Assembly (NCBI GenBank): GCA_965237995.1
Contig: CBDEGO010000002.1
Location: 620,001-684,000, forward strand
Source of the DNA: JAAELZ01 sp965237995
GTDB lineage: Bacteria; Pseudomonadota; Gammaproteobacteria; Arenicellales; Poriferihabitantaceae
Direction: 5' to 3'
DNA length: 64,000 nt
This document shows positions 1 through 8,524 of this stretch, piece after piece; the first letter of the stretch is position 1; each line of letters begins with the position of its first letter. The notes beneath the pieces were generated by a model. The model was given only the letters and a program-made list of their open reading frames with translations. It was not told the DNA's origin and searched no databases. A program made the translations under genes and the position numbers.

Positions 1-214
1 ACTGATCTTTAGTTTCAACATGCTGTTCGTTCTCAGGGATGCAGTCTACAGGGCAAACCTCTACACATTGTGGAGTATCAAAATGCCCTACGCACTCAGT
101 GCATTTTGTCCAGTCTATTTCGTAAATTTCCTCACCCATGTAAATCGCTTCGTTGGGACATTCTGGCTCACATACATCGCAGTTGATGCAATCGTCGTCA
201 ATCTTAAGTGCCAT
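1..214 (-). CDS. YfhL-type 2x[4Fe-4S] ferredoxin (3' end cut by window)
   Basis: Translating the minus strand from the ATG at 214 gives MALKIDDDCINCDVCEPECP and onward, with a CxxCxxCxxxCP cluster, then a second motif (CTECVG, eight residues, CVEVCPVDCI). This is the arrangement of the YfhL family of 2x[4Fe-4S] ferredoxins, small soluble electron carriers. About 71 residues are visible and the C-terminus lies beyond base 1. The start lies 6 bp downstream of the coaD stop, so it is probably the third gene of an rsmD-coaD-ferredoxin transcript, an arrangement common in gammaproteobacteria. The family is secure; the redox partner cannot be told. Confidence 0.9.
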   Translation of the reverse strand, partial: MALKIDDDCINCDVCEPECPNEAIYMGEEIYEIDWTKCTECVGHFDTPQCVEVCPVDCIPENEQHVETKDQ

Positions 215-220
215 CAGTCG

Positions 221-700
221 TTAGGTGTATTTGGCTTGCAACGCTTTATATACATGCTTGGGCACAAACTGCGATACATCGCCGCCCAACTTGCTAATTT
301 CCTTCACCAGCGAAGCAGAAATAAAGGTATGATTTTCAGCGGGCGTCAAAAACACGGTTTCAATGGTGCTATCTAAACGCCGATTCATAGAAGCCAATTG
401 AAATTCATATTCAAAGTCGGACACCGCGCGCAAGCCGCGCAGAATAACTTGCGCATCGACCTCTTTAACGAAATCAACCAGTAGCCTAGAAAACCCAATC
501 ACCTCAATGTTATCTTGACTATCAGTCACCTCTTTAATCATCCCGACCCTTTCTTCGACGCTAAACAAGGGGTCTTTCCCGGGGTTGGATGCGACCGCAA
601 CCACCAAGCGGGAAAACATTTTCGCACCGCGTTCTATTAAATCAACATGCCCTTCAGTGACAGGGTCGAAGGTACCGGCGTAAACGGCTGTATTAAACAT
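221..700 (-). CDS. coaD: Phosphopantetheine adenylyltransferase
   Basis: CoaD adenylylates 4'-phosphopantetheine to dephospho-CoA, the penultimate step of CoA synthesis, in the cytoplasm. The 159-aa product has the family's normal length. It shows the N-terminal nucleotidyltransferase motif AGTFDPVTEGH (residues 8-18) and the C-terminal ISASLVKEI motif (usually ISSSLVKEI), with RGLRAVSDFEYEFQ between them. The start overlaps the rsmD stop by 8 bp, which implies translational coupling. Nothing is unusual. Confidence 0.97.
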   Translation of the reverse strand: MFNTAVYAGTFDPVTEGHVDLIERGAKMFSRLVVAVASNPGKDPLFSVEERVGMIKEVTDSQDNIEVIGFSRLLVDFVKEVDAQVILRGLRAVSDFEYEFQLASMNRRLDSTIETVFLTPAENHTFISASLVKEISKLGGDVSQFVPKHVYKALQAKYT

Positions 701-1277
701 CGATAGGTGCTCTTGGAAAACTAGATTGAAACTGCGCGAGAGTATAACGTACCGCTCCTTTTTGTGCTTGTTTCAATGTCACCCAAGACTCAGGAATGGG
801 CAAGACTTTTAACTCACTGGGCGACTCAATATAAACAAGGCCATCCACTTTAAGCAAACTCTTTTTATTAATGTGGTAACTAGCTTTAGCCAGTTCATCC
901 GTTGCAAATGGCGGATCTAAAAAAATAATATCGAATTGCTTGTCACAAGTCGCAATATATTGCAAGCCAGCGCAATTGGTGACATCTATTTGCTTATCGG
1001 TATCAATCAGTTCCTTATTCGCTCGCAAGGCTTTTACTACTTTCAAATTTTTCTCAACTAATACCGTATGCTTAGCACCGCGAGAAATTGCTTCAAAACC
1101 TAAAGCCCCGCTTCCGGCGTACAAATCCAAACAACTCGCCCCATCAATCGACAAACTTAACCAATTGAACAGGGTCTCGCGCACCGCGTCTGGCGTCGGT
1201 CGTAAGGCATTGACAGGTGGAAAATTTAACATTCGGCTTCGCCATTTCCCTCCAATAATTCGAACTCGTGCAGACAT
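693..1277 (-). CDS. rsmD: 16S rRNA (guanine966-N2)-methyltransferase
   Basis: RsmD methylates G966 of 16S rRNA using S-adenosylmethionine. The 194-aa protein has the RIIGGKWRSR opening, RPTPDAVRETLFNWL, the SAM-binding motif DLYAGSGALGFEAISRGA and the catalytic DPPF motif (FLDPPFA). Length and motifs are typical. It heads the leftward transcript with coaD and is divergent from ftsY; the 64-bp gap between the two starts must hold both promoters. Confidence 0.96.
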   Translation of the reverse strand: MSARVRIIGGKWRSRMLNFPPVNALRPTPDAVRETLFNWLSLSIDGASCLDLYAGSGALGFEAISRGAKHTVLVEKNLKVVKALRANKELIDTDKQIDVTNCAGLQYIATCDKQFDIIFLDPPFATDELAKASYHINKKSLLKVDGLVYIESPSELKVLPIPESWVTLKQAQKGAVRYTLAQFQSSFPRAPIDV

Positions 1278-1341
1278 AGTTAAAAATATGCTTAATTATT
1301 GAACCCTAACGCAGATTGTCGATTTAGAAAAGTACCTAAGG

Positions 1342-2343
1342 ATGATAGGATACGCGCCTTCTAATGTCATCGATTTCCCTAAAAATAAAATGAGCGAACA
1401 AAAGTCTGGCGGTTTATTTGGTCGCCTAGGTAAAACTCGCGAATCCCTTGGTTCAGGCTTATTCGGCCTGTTCAAACGCGGCATTAAGATCGATGACGCT
1501 CTATTCGACGAAGTTGAAGATAATTTAATCATGGCCGACTTAGGCGTGGAAGCCAGCCAAAAGTTGACCGACGAACTCAGACAGCGCGTTAAAAACAGCA
1601 AACTAGAACACGCTGATGAACTAACAGACTTAATGCGCGAAGTATTGACTAAGCAGTTAAGTTCCGTCGAACAACCATTTGTAGTCAACAACGAAACTAA
1701 ACCCATGGTGGTGTTAATGGTTGGCGTCAACGGCGTTGGCAAAACCACTACCTTGGCAAAACTTGCCCACAAGCTTAAGCAAGAAGGTCATTCCGTGATG
1801 ATGGCCGCTTGCGACACTTTTCGCGCTGCAGCCATTGAACAACTTAAAATGTGGGGCGAACGTCTTGATATCCCAGTTATCGCCCAACAACACGGTGGTG
1901 ACGCCGCCGCTGTCGCATTCGACGCTTATCAATCCGCCGCAAGCAAAGGAGTAGACGTATTATTAATCGACTCAGCAGGCCGCCAACACACACATGGCGA
2001 CTTAATGGCGCAACTAGAAAAGCTTATCCGCGTACTCAAAAAAGCAAATCCAGATTTACCGCACGAAGTCATGCTAACCGTAGACGCTGGAACAGGACAA
2101 AATGCATTTTCGCAAATCGAGCATTTTAAAGAGTCAGTAGGGGTAAATAGTCTATCAGTGACCAAGCTAGATGGCACAGCCAAAGGCGGTGTCATGGTTG
2201 CCATCGCGCAGAAATTTGGTTTACCCATTCGCTTCATCGGCGTAGGCGAAGCCATGGATGATTTACGACAATTTAATGCTGCTGATTTCGCGTCAGCATT
2301 AGTGCCTGAAACTCTAGGCCAAGCAACAGAAGAAAACTCGTAA
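1342..2343 (+). CDS. ftsY: Signal recognition particle receptor FtsY
   Basis: FtsY is the membrane-associated SRP receptor GTPase that delivers ribosomes making membrane proteins to the Sec translocon. The 333-aa protein contains a helical N domain and the G domain: GVNGVGKTTT (P-loop), DTFRAAAIEQL, DSAGRQ and TKLDGTAKGG. The acidic A domain is nearly absent, which makes the protein short but viable. The start is uncertain: the ATG at 1342 directly follows AAGG with poor spacing, and an in-frame ATG at 1390 also lacks a clear ribosome-binding site. It is followed 27 bp later by ftsE. Confidence 0.96.
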   Translation: MIGYAPSNVIDFPKNKMSEQKSGGLFGRLGKTRESLGSGLFGLFKRGIKIDDALFDEVEDNLIMADLGVEASQKLTDELRQRVKNSKLEHADELTDLMREVLTKQLSSVEQPFVVNNETKPMVVLMVGVNGVGKTTTLAKLAHKLKQEGHSVMMAACDTFRAAAIEQLKMWGERLDIPVIAQQHGGDAAAVAFDAYQSAASKGVDVLLIDSAGRQHTHGDLMAQLEKLIRVLKKANPDLPHEVMLTVDAGTGQNAFSQIEHFKESVGVNSLSVTKLDGTAKGGVMVAIAQKFGLPIRFIGVGEAMDDLRQFNAADFASALVPETLGQATEENS

Positions 2344-2370
2344 CCTGTTACCAACTTCTACTTCACTTAA

Positions 2371-3057
2371 ATGATTCGTTTCAGCCACGTAAGCAAACGC
2401 TACCCCGGTGGGCACGATGCCCTTCGCGGCGTTTCATTTCATTTGAAACCGGGTTCGATGAGTTTTCTCGCTGGGCATTCAGGTGCAGGGAAAAGCACAT
2501 TACTTAAACTGATCACCCACTCAATCAAGGCGACCAGAGGTGAGATCAACATCGATGGTCAAAACATCACTCGTATAAAACCTCGACAGATTCCGCATCA
2601 TCGCAGAAAAATCGGTAGCGTGTTTCAAGACCACAAGTTACTTTATGATCGCAGCGTATTCGACAACGTCGCCCTGCCTCTAATCGTAGCTGGCGCTACC
2701 CATCACGAAACCAGCAAACGAGTGCGCGCTGCACTAGATAAAGTGCAGCTGCTAGATAAAGAAAAGGCCATGCCAATTACGCTATCTGGCGGGCAACAAC
2801 AGCGCGTAGGTATTGCCAGAGCCGTAGTCAGTTCGCCGACCATATTGCTAGCAGACGAACCAACAGGCAATCTGGACCCAGAGCTTTCTGATCAAATCAT
2901 GAAGCTATTCTATGAATTCAACCATCACGATGTGACAGTACTCATCGCTACGCACGATCAACGTTATCTGCAAGACCCCAATACCGCTATTCTCGCACTA
3001 AGAGAAGGAAAGCTAATTGTAGGCGCAAACGAAACTGAGAACGATGACGAAGCTTAA
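2371..3057 (+). CDS. ftsE: Cell division ATP-binding protein FtsE
   Basis: FtsE is the ATPase of the FtsEX ABC-type complex, which controls septal peptidoglycan hydrolases through FtsX. The 228-aa protein shows Walker A GHSGAGKSTLLK, the Q-loop region FQDHKLL, the signature LSGGQQQRVGIARA, Walker B LLADEPTGNLD and the switch histidine in IATHD. Its 3' end overlaps ftsX by 14 bp, implying translational coupling of the two subunits. Confidence 0.96.
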   Translation: MIRFSHVSKRYPGGHDALRGVSFHLKPGSMSFLAGHSGAGKSTLLKLITHSIKATRGEINIDGQNITRIKPRQIPHHRRKIGSVFQDHKLLYDRSVFDNVALPLIVAGATHHETSKRVRAALDKVQLLDKEKAMPITLSGGQQQRVGIARAVVSSPTILLADEPTGNLDPELSDQIMKLFYEFNHHDVTVLIATHDQRYLQDPNTAILALREGKLIVGANETENDDEA

Positions 3058-3964
3058 AACTTACTTTCGTCGGCATCTGCAGGTATTCTTTTATACTCTC
3101 GGACAATTCACCGAACAAAAAGTAACCACTGCGATTACCGTACTAGCTCTAGGCATTGCTTTGAGTATTCCCGCTATTTTATTTAGTGTGGCTGACAGCC
3201 TCTCTTCCTTCGGAGAACAGTGGCAAAGCCGCCCACAAATCTCCATTTACCTAAACAAAGGCACTGAAAAAGAAAGGATAGAAACGTTGCTCGAAAATCT
3301 AAATGAAGACGAGCTAATAGAAAGCACTCAACATATCGCTGCAGATCAAGGTTTAGCTGAATTCGTGCAACACGGCGCCTTTGAAAATACCATAGACTTA
3401 TTTACAGACAACCCACTACCCGATGTCATAGTCGTTTACCCCTCAGAAGAAATCACCTTAGAACAAATTCAAAGTCTAACCGAGAAACACCAACAAAACG
3501 AAATCGTTCAACAAGCACAATACGATTTAGATTGGCTTAAACGCTTAAATGCAATTCAAACCGTCATTAAAAGGATAGTCGCCATACTCGCAGTTATTAT
3601 CGGAATTGGCATCGTGCTGCTCATTGCAAATACTATTCGTCTAGAAATCGCTAACCGAAAAGACGAAATTGACATTATTGATCAATTAGGGGGAACTTCT
3701 ACCTTCATACAACGCCCGTTCTTATATATGGGCATTCTCGAAGGACTCTTAGGAGGGGTTTGCGCGTTGGCAATATCAGCTTTAGTGCTGATTTTACTTA
3801 CCAAACCAATTTCAAATTTGTCTCAATTATACGGTATTGAACATGGACCAAGTAACTTAGAATGGGTAATTGCTCTGCTCCTACTTGGCATAAGCTCAGT
3901 ATTAGGCTGGGCCGCCGCTCAATTAACTGTAAGCAGAGCTTTAAGAGAACTCACTCCAACATAA
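3044..3964 (+). CDS. ftsX: Cell division protein FtsX
   Basis: FtsX is the membrane subunit of FtsEX and transmits ATP hydrolysis to periplasmic activators of septal amidases. The 306-aa protein has one N-terminal membrane segment (around residues 25-50), a periplasmic loop with GTEKERIETLLENL and DNPLPDVIVV, and three C-terminal membrane segments from about residue 180, matching the family topology. rpoH, which often follows ftsX in gammaproteobacteria, is absent here; a convergent accessory gene begins instead, so the core/island border lies just after this gene. Confidence 0.95.
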   Translation: MTKLKTYFRRHLQVFFYTLGQFTEQKVTTAITVLALGIALSIPAILFSVADSLSSFGEQWQSRPQISIYLNKGTEKERIETLLENLNEDELIESTQHIAADQGLAEFVQHGAFENTIDLFTDNPLPDVIVVYPSEEITLEQIQSLTEKHQQNEIVQQAQYDLDWLKRLNAIQTVIKRIVAILAVIIGIGIVLLIANTIRLEIANRKDEIDIIDQLGGTSTFIQRPFLYMGILEGLLGGVCALAISALVLILLTKPISNLSQLYGIEHGPSNLEWVIALLLLGISSVLGWAAAQLTVSRALRELTPT

Positions 3965-3967
3965 GGA

Positions 3968-3988
3968 CCGACGTCTACCTGACATCGG
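3968..3988. terminator. Hairpin between convergent ftsX and peroxidase genes
   Basis: CCGACGTC, a 5-nt loop, then GACATCGG form an 8-bp stem with one mismatch a few bases after the ftsX stop. No clear T-run follows in either direction, so it is at best a weak or Rho-assisted terminator. Confidence 0.35.
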
Positions 3989-4017
3989 CCATAGAATTAA
4001 GGTTGATCTCAAAGAAT

Positions 4018-5586
4018 TCAACCTAGTGGATTTAATATAGGCTCTCGTTCTTCAATCCATGCTATCAGGGCCGGCATAGAATTTACCTGTCCTCCATCAC
4101 TCAACCTAACGGGAGAGTCAGCTGTCGTCCAATTACTAGCAAGTATCGAAGGTTCCGAAGCATTAATCAATGCTGCGAACGTCTCACAAACTATTGTGGA
4201 GCCCATTTCACCTAAGGTGTTTCCTCCCGCTCTGGCGTTAGCCTCTTGTAAAACATATAGCCACAATGGGGTTTTTTCATCAAAGCCATGCTTTTGAATC
4301 TCCTCTTTCAGTTTAGAATCTAACCCTTTTACAATTTCTGATTTACTCATCACTTTTACGGTAGACATCTCTTTTGAAACTGCTTGTCCACACGGAAGGC
4401 CACGCAGCCCGCTGCGCCTTAGGTTTGCCGTTGCCAAATTTGGAATTGGACTAGGGATATTACCCATCCCGATTGATAAGTAGGGGTCAATTGACTTTGC
4501 CATTTGTGGACTAACACCCCCAGTTTCTACTGATGTACTAGAGAAATCATACAGGTTTCTCCAATCGACTATCCAATTTGATGGAAGAGATTGCTCCGAG
4601 CCTAGGATCCCTCCATTTGTAAATGTAAACAAAGAGAGATTCGGAGTTGTTTTACTAGCCTTTCCAAATGTAGCAGCTCCAAATCGCCCATCAGTAGAAA
4701 AATTCCTATTCCATTCATAAGAATCGCGCACCAGTGAATGGCCAAATCTATATGCCGCAACAGAGAACTCTAACGGCATACAAGGCACTTCACCGGGGAC
4801 TGCACTGAAATACTTAGATTGCCCATTTAAAATGACCTTATCGAAAACGTCTGCTAGCGTGAATCTTTTCACAAAATCGTGTAATACAATATATTGATAG
4901 TGCCTTATTACCAACTCTCGTGTTCTAAGATACAAAATTCTAGAATCAGTGCTATTAGAGGTCTCTTCCAACAAATTAGCAACATGATTATGAAACCGCA
5001 TCCATAAAGCGTGCGTTTGAGATACAGCGAGGTTTTCATCATTTCGATTATCTGGAATAAGCACAACTGACCTTCCTCCCCTCTTTCCCCTTCCTATATC
5101 ATAAGGTAATGCATCGCCAGAGCGCCCATCTCCTGGCGCTGGCGAAGTTTGCGTAAATTTAAACCTTACTCCGTCTACCAAAGGACTAAATCCTCCGCCT
5201 TCTGTAGGTTTCCCATAGACACTATCCAAGTCTAAGGATGGGGAGCGTTTCTGCAGTAAATCCTTATCTGCAGTCGCTTCTATGACGTCACTATTTGGAT
5301 CATCTGCTTCAACTACAGTTCCGTCTCGCGTAATATCATGATCTACGAACTGACCAAAATACGTATACCCCGCCGGAATATCACTGTCAGACCTCTTTAA
5401 TTCACTAGTCATCGCAGCTCCTAATGTACGAGCCACAGAATCCTTCAACGCAAATGGTGTTAGATCTGGAAATATCCTAGTAAATCTAAACCCGTTAGAT
5501 GAATCATTTATTGGCCCTTCCCCAACCACTTCAGCTTTTTCATGCAAACCATGCCGTGAACGTCTACCAGATCCATTTTGTTCCAT
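4018..5586 (-). CDS. Animal-type haem peroxidase (peroxidase-cyclooxygenase superfamily)
   Basis: The 522-aa protein carries the An_peroxidase fold signatures. GQFVDHDIT supplies the distal histidine (about residue 83) with its neighbouring aspartate. NDENLAVSQTHALWMRFHNH is the conserved mid-domain motif, and AYRFGHSLVRDSY supplies the proximal histidine. Family members oxidise halides, phenols or fatty acids using H2O2 or O2. There is no signal peptide or membrane segment, so it is cytoplasmic unless exported by an unrecognised route. It is transcribed away from a shared intergenic region that holds two copies of the island palindrome (5677 and 5751). The amine oxidase at 13176 (a potential H2O2 source) and the patatin at 16295 (a potential fatty-acid source) are suggestive partners, but that link is inference. 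The family call is firm; the substrate is unknown. Confidence 0.88.
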   Translation of the reverse strand: MEQNGSGRRSRHGLHEKAEVVGEGPINDSSNGFRFTRIFPDLTPFALKDSVARTLGAAMTSELKRSDSDIPAGYTYFGQFVDHDITRDGTVVEADDPNSDVIEATADKDLLQKRSPSLDLDSVYGKPTEGGGFSPLVDGVRFKFTQTSPAPGDGRSGDALPYDIGRGKRGGRSVVLIPDNRNDENLAVSQTHALWMRFHNHVANLLEETSNSTDSRILYLRTRELVIRHYQYIVLHDFVKRFTLADVFDKVILNGQSKYFSAVPGEVPCMPLEFSVAAYRFGHSLVRDSYEWNRNFSTDGRFGAATFGKASKTTPNLSLFTFTNGGILGSEQSLPSNWIVDWRNLYDFSSTSVETGGVSPQMAKSIDPYLSIGMGNIPSPIPNLATANLRRSGLRGLPCGQAVSKEMSTVKVMSKSEIVKGLDSKLKEEIQKHGFDEKTPLWLYVLQEANARAGGNTLGEMGSTIVCETFAALINASEPSILASNWTTADSPVRLSDGGQVNSMPALIAWIEEREPILNPLG

Positions 5587-5676
5587 AATTTAACCCTCTT
5601 TAAAATTGTTAATACATTTAAAGCTTCAAAAACTCTAAGCGAATTAGAAGGATTACGTATTGATAAAAACTATGCT

Positions 5677-5690
5677 GTGGCATAAACCAC
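5677..5690. promoter_or_regulatory. Island palindrome, copy 1 (peroxidase promoter)
   Basis: GTGGCATAAACCAC, flanked by CT and AG to give an extended CTGTGG-N6-CCACAG dyad. It lies about 90 bp upstream of the peroxidase start. A TCTAAT hexamer on the minus strand (5643-5648) lies 38 bp from its centre, slightly further than the classical class II Crp/Fnr spacing. Proposed binding site for the Crp/Fnr regulator at 7102-7791. Confidence 0.6.
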
Positions 5691-5750
5691 AGTGACAATG
5701 GCACAAGCTAAAAATGCCAATTTGTTAGCAATATATTTATAAATTAACTA

Positions 5751-5764
5751 GTGGCATTTACCAC
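5751..5764. promoter_or_regulatory. Island palindrome, copy 2, with a class-II-spaced -10 box
   Basis: GTGGCATTTACCAC lies about 75 bp upstream of the lipoprotein gene. A TATAAA hexamer at 5787-5792 is centred 32 bp from the middle of the palindrome, exactly the distance between a -41.5 activator site and a -10 box. This suggests Crp/Fnr-dependent activation of the 5839-7070 operon. Confidence 0.62.
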
Positions 5765-5838
5765 CTAAGATATTTATTTTCCTTGATATAAATACTCTCT
5801 AACATCAATCAAAAGAACGCTTCGAAGCAAAAACTATA

Positions 5839-6729
5839 ATGAACAACTGGCATAAAAAGCTTTTAATCACTTGTTTAGTTTTAATCACAGCAAGTGGTTG
5901 TACTTCTAATAAGTTGACTAAGTTCGATGCTTTCACAACGGCAGGGCAAACATTTTCTTCGTCAGTGCTGACACTGACCACCGAAGCTTCTAATGTAGCC
6001 ATCGATACGGACTCCCAAATCTTAATTAGAACTCAGAACAGTCTTTCCGCTGAAAAGAGAGGAGAAATATATAGTGCACAGACTAAAGCACTCAAAGATC
6101 TCTTGGAGGATATGTCGAAGTTCCGGCAGCATACTACGTTGTTAAACAACTACTTCACTTTACTAGGCACTTTAATTACTACAGACGAACCTGAACAAAT
6201 TGGAACAAGCATAGACGGATTAATCACCAATCTTCAATCATTAAGTCCCGCACTAACAAACGCAACTGTGGGCAACGCGCCAGTTAATAGTTTCCTGATA
6301 AACCTTGGAAACATTGCAATAGCAAACCATCAAAATGAATTTCTTCAAGCGGAGCTCGAAAGAAACTCTATAACCATTGAGAAAGAGCTGGATCTACAGC
6401 AGGCATACTTAACTGCGCTTAGCGAAGACTTAGCAGCTGACTTCAAGGCATTAATTAAAGCAAGAGAATTAAACGAAATAGCCATACCGTACGCTGACGG
6501 AAAGTTACCTAAAAACTGGCTACAAACCAGAAGGTCGTTACTATCTACAACCTTAATGACCGAGGCATTAGATAATGCAAGCGTTGCTGCTACTGCTTTA
6601 CATGACACATTTGTCCTAATTATAGAAGGTAAAGCCAGTTCAATCGATATTTCCTTGTTAACCAATGATGTTAACAAAATCATTGATTTAATTGAATTAG
6701 TTAAAAACGGACCAGTTACAGAGAAGTAA
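5839..6729 (+). CDS. Lipoprotein of unknown function
   Basis: I do not recognise a family. The 296-aa product begins with a short basic segment, a hydrophobic stretch and the lipobox-like ITASGC (Cys about residue 21), so it is predicted to be a lipoprotein. The mature part is almost entirely helical, with long amphipathic stretches (for example residues 60-100 and 170-215) and no cysteines or obvious catalytic motif. It is followed 2 bp later by a coiled-coil gene, so the two are probably an operon and perhaps a complex. The palindrome at 5751 and the -10 box at 5787 lie upstream. The ATG has only a weak ribosome-binding site. Confidence 0.75.
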   Translation: MNNWHKKLLITCLVLITASGCTSNKLTKFDAFTTAGQTFSSSVLTLTTEASNVAIDTDSQILIRTQNSLSAEKRGEIYSAQTKALKDLLEDMSKFRQHTTLLNNYFTLLGTLITTDEPEQIGTSIDGLITNLQSLSPALTNATVGNAPVNSFLINLGNIAIANHQNEFLQAELERNSITIEKELDLQQAYLTALSEDLAADFKALIKARELNEIAIPYADGKLPKNWLQTRRSLLSTTLMTEALDNASVAATALHDTFVLIIEGKASSIDISLLTNDVNKIIDLIELVKNGPVTEK

Positions 6730-6731
6730 AA

Positions 6732-7070
6732 ATGACACCGAATAAATTGAAAATTGCCACACAAAACCAACTACGAGATACTCGTGACGCAATGCTCGAC
6801 TTAGACTACTCCTTGGCTTTAGAGAAATCACCTCTGAAGGATAGACAACAATCAGGATTAAACCTTTTAAACACCCAACGCGCTTATTTAAAACTGAGAA
6901 AAACTAAATTAGCTACTATTCGTGCTGATTTGGAGAATAACAACGCTGACTTAGAAGCAGGTATCGAAAAAACCAAGAATGCTCTCAAAAACTTAACAGA
7001 TACCAGAGCAGAAATAGATGCCATATCAGCATTCCTAGCGATTGTCGCTCGTATTGTTCCCTTGCTTTAA
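6732..7070 (+). CDS. Small coiled-coil protein, partner of the upstream lipoprotein
   Basis: This 112-aa protein is not recognised. It is highly charged and predicted helical/coiled-coil over most of its length (the LRKTKLATIRADLENNNADL region and onward), ending in a hydrophobic segment FLAIVARIVPLL that could be a short membrane anchor or an oligomerisation surface. The start lies 2 bp after the lipoprotein stop, which indicates co-transcription and likely joint function. It has no N-terminal signal sequence. Confidence 0.65.
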   Translation: MTPNKLKIATQNQLRDTRDAMLDLDYSLALEKSPLKDRQQSGLNLLNTQRAYLKLRKTKLATIRADLENNNADLEAGIEKTKNALKNLTDTRAEIDAISAFLAIVARIVPLL

Positions 7071-7101
7071 CGGTAAGTACATATATAGATGATTCAATGT
7101 G

Positions 7102-7791
7102 TTAAAACATAAACTCTGCTAAGGAGTTTTCTAGAGCTTCAATACTTGGTACAACAATTGCTCTTCCTTGCTTCTCAACCAGCCCTTGTCTAACCATCGC
7201 ACTTATTTCTTTAGTTACGGCTTCTCTATGTGAAGCGATTCGGTTAGCAATATCTTCATGTGTTGGCATATTCTCCAGAAGCGCTGATCCATCTTCTAAA
7301 ACGTTATCCTTCGCTATACGCAGTATTTCTGCTCTGGTCCTTTCCTTAGTGCCCAAAGCACCATACTCGTAAACTCTAGAACAAAGAAATCTAACTAATG
7401 ATGTTATCCTAGTTACTACTCCCATCATAACTTCAGGATACTGTTGCATAAGCGCCTTTATGTCCTCACTCGTCATCATACCTAGAACACAGTCACTTCG
7501 TACGATGATGCTGGTAGTTCTCGGCAAACCATCGAGTGCAGATAATTCTCCGAAAATATCACCTTGCTCTAAATGTTGAAAACAGATTTCTTTGCCGTTC
7601 AAAGAATAGGTAGTCGCACGAACAGAACCACTTAAAATCAAATATAAAGAACATGACTCTTCACCATGCACTATTACGCTCTCCCCTGCGGAATAATTTT
7701 TGGGAGTAACACACCTTTTGATTTTGGTTAGTTGACTATCCGTCAATTTATTAAAGATGGTGATACCTCGCAGCTCTTCATCTAGATTCAT
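7102..7791 (-). CDS. Crp/Fnr-family transcriptional regulator
   Basis: The 229-aa protein has an N-terminal cyclic-nucleotide-binding beta-roll (residues about 10-125), with FGELSALDGLPRTTS at the phosphate-binding cassette, and a C-terminal winged helix with recognition helix SHREAVTKEIS (compare SRETVGRIL in CRP). The FNR-type iron-sulfur cysteines are absent from the N-terminus. The phosphate cassette is close to that of cAMP binders, and the island also encodes a class III nucleotide cyclase (9895-11817). A degenerate copy of the GTGGCAT palindrome lies about 50 bp upstream, suggesting autoregulation. I infer that it is the local regulator of the 4-20 kb island; ligand and target sites are not proven. 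Confidence 0.88.
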   Translation of the reverse strand: MNLDEELRGITIFNKLTDSQLTKIKRCVTPKNYSAGESVIVHGEESCSLYLILSGSVRATTYSLNGKEICFQHLEQGDIFGELSALDGLPRTTSIIVRSDCVLGMMTSEDIKALMQQYPEVMMGVVTRITSLVRFLCSRVYEYGALGTKERTRAEILRIAKDNVLEDGSALLENMPTHEDIANRIASHREAVTKEISAMVRQGLVEKQGRAIVVPSIEALENSLAEFMF

Positions 7792-7839
7792 TAGTTATTA
7801 AGCTCGCAGTAACTCTATCGTTTTTAATTTTATCAGCAA

Positions 7840-7853
7840 GTGGCATTTTTCAC
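7840..7853. promoter_or_regulatory. Island palindrome, degenerate copy 3 (autoregulation)
   Basis: GTGGCATTTTTCAC keeps the left half and part of the right half of the motif. On the minus strand a TAGAGT hexamer (7812-7817) is centred 32 bp from the palindrome centre, the same geometry as copy 2, and leads into the regulator gene. It may also influence the divergent SET gene 125 bp away. Confidence 0.5.
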
Positions 7854-7978
7854 ATTAAATTTTCACTAGAGCGTGCAGATTAAAAGGAACGAGTAATCAG
7901 GAAGTTCTAGATTACCTTTCCCATCAATAATGTTGACATTGAATAACACCAAATGAACATCCACTAACAATAATTAAT

Positions 7979-8524
7979 ATGATCAAAATTGCGAGCAGTC
8001 TATACGGCCTGGGAGTTTTTGCCACAGAACAAATAGATGCGAGAAAGAAGATACTCCAATTTGATGGAAAACTTATCTCTTTTGATGAGTCTCTTCTGTC
8101 GGGAAACGAAGGAACCAACGCACTTCAAGTCGGTACGATTCAGTACATGGACATAGTGGAACCTGGTGTCATAGTTAATCACTCATGCGAACCTAATTGT
8201 GGCATTAAAGACAACATCTTTCTCATCGCTCTCAGGAAGATTGAAATAGGGGAAGAGTTATTTTATGACTACTCAACAACTGTCGAAGAAGATGAGTGGT
8301 CCATGCGTTGCTCGTGTATGTCAGACGAGTGCCGAGGTATAATTTCCGATTTTAAATACTTGCGAAAGACAATACGCAGGCGTTACCTTGAACAAAGTGT
8401 AGTACAAAATTTTATAAGCATTTTGTATGATGAAAACGGAGACAGAATAACCCCAAAAGATAGTTCACAAACTCCAGTTTATACTTTACCTAACACTGAA
8501 CATTCCTATAAGCTCCCGCTATAG
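7979..8524 (+). CDS. SET-domain protein methyltransferase
   Basis: SET-domain enzymes transfer a methyl group from S-adenosylmethionine to lysine; many bacterial ones are uncharacterised or target ribosomal or host proteins. The 181-aa protein is a nearly bare SET domain: SSLYGLGVFAT near the start, NHSCEPNCGI (SAM-binding NHSC motif), GEELFYDYS (catalytic tyrosine region) and a post-SET CSCMSDECRG zinc-type cluster. About 60 residues without recognised features follow. No strong ribosome-binding site precedes the ATG, but the SET core begins immediately, supporting this start. Its last 35 bp overlap the 3' end of the convergent acyl-CoA ligase gene. SET domains are uncommon in bacteria and suggest transfer. 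Confidence 0.85.
   Translation: MIKIASSLYGLGVFATEQIDARKKILQFDGKLISFDESLLSGNEGTNALQVGTIQYMDIVEPGVIVNHSCEPNCGIKDNIFLIALRKIEIGEELFYDYSTTVEEDEWSMRCSCMSDECRGIISDFKYLRKTIRRRYLEQSVVQNFISILYDENGDRITPKDSSQTPVYTLPNTEHSYKLPL

Noticed and set aside
940..1302. Plus-strand open frame opposite rsmD
   Set aside because: It is the antisense shadow of rsmD, which has all its family motifs.
7102..7791. FNR-type oxygen sensor
   Set aside because: The N-terminal cysteine cluster required for a 4Fe-4S centre is absent.
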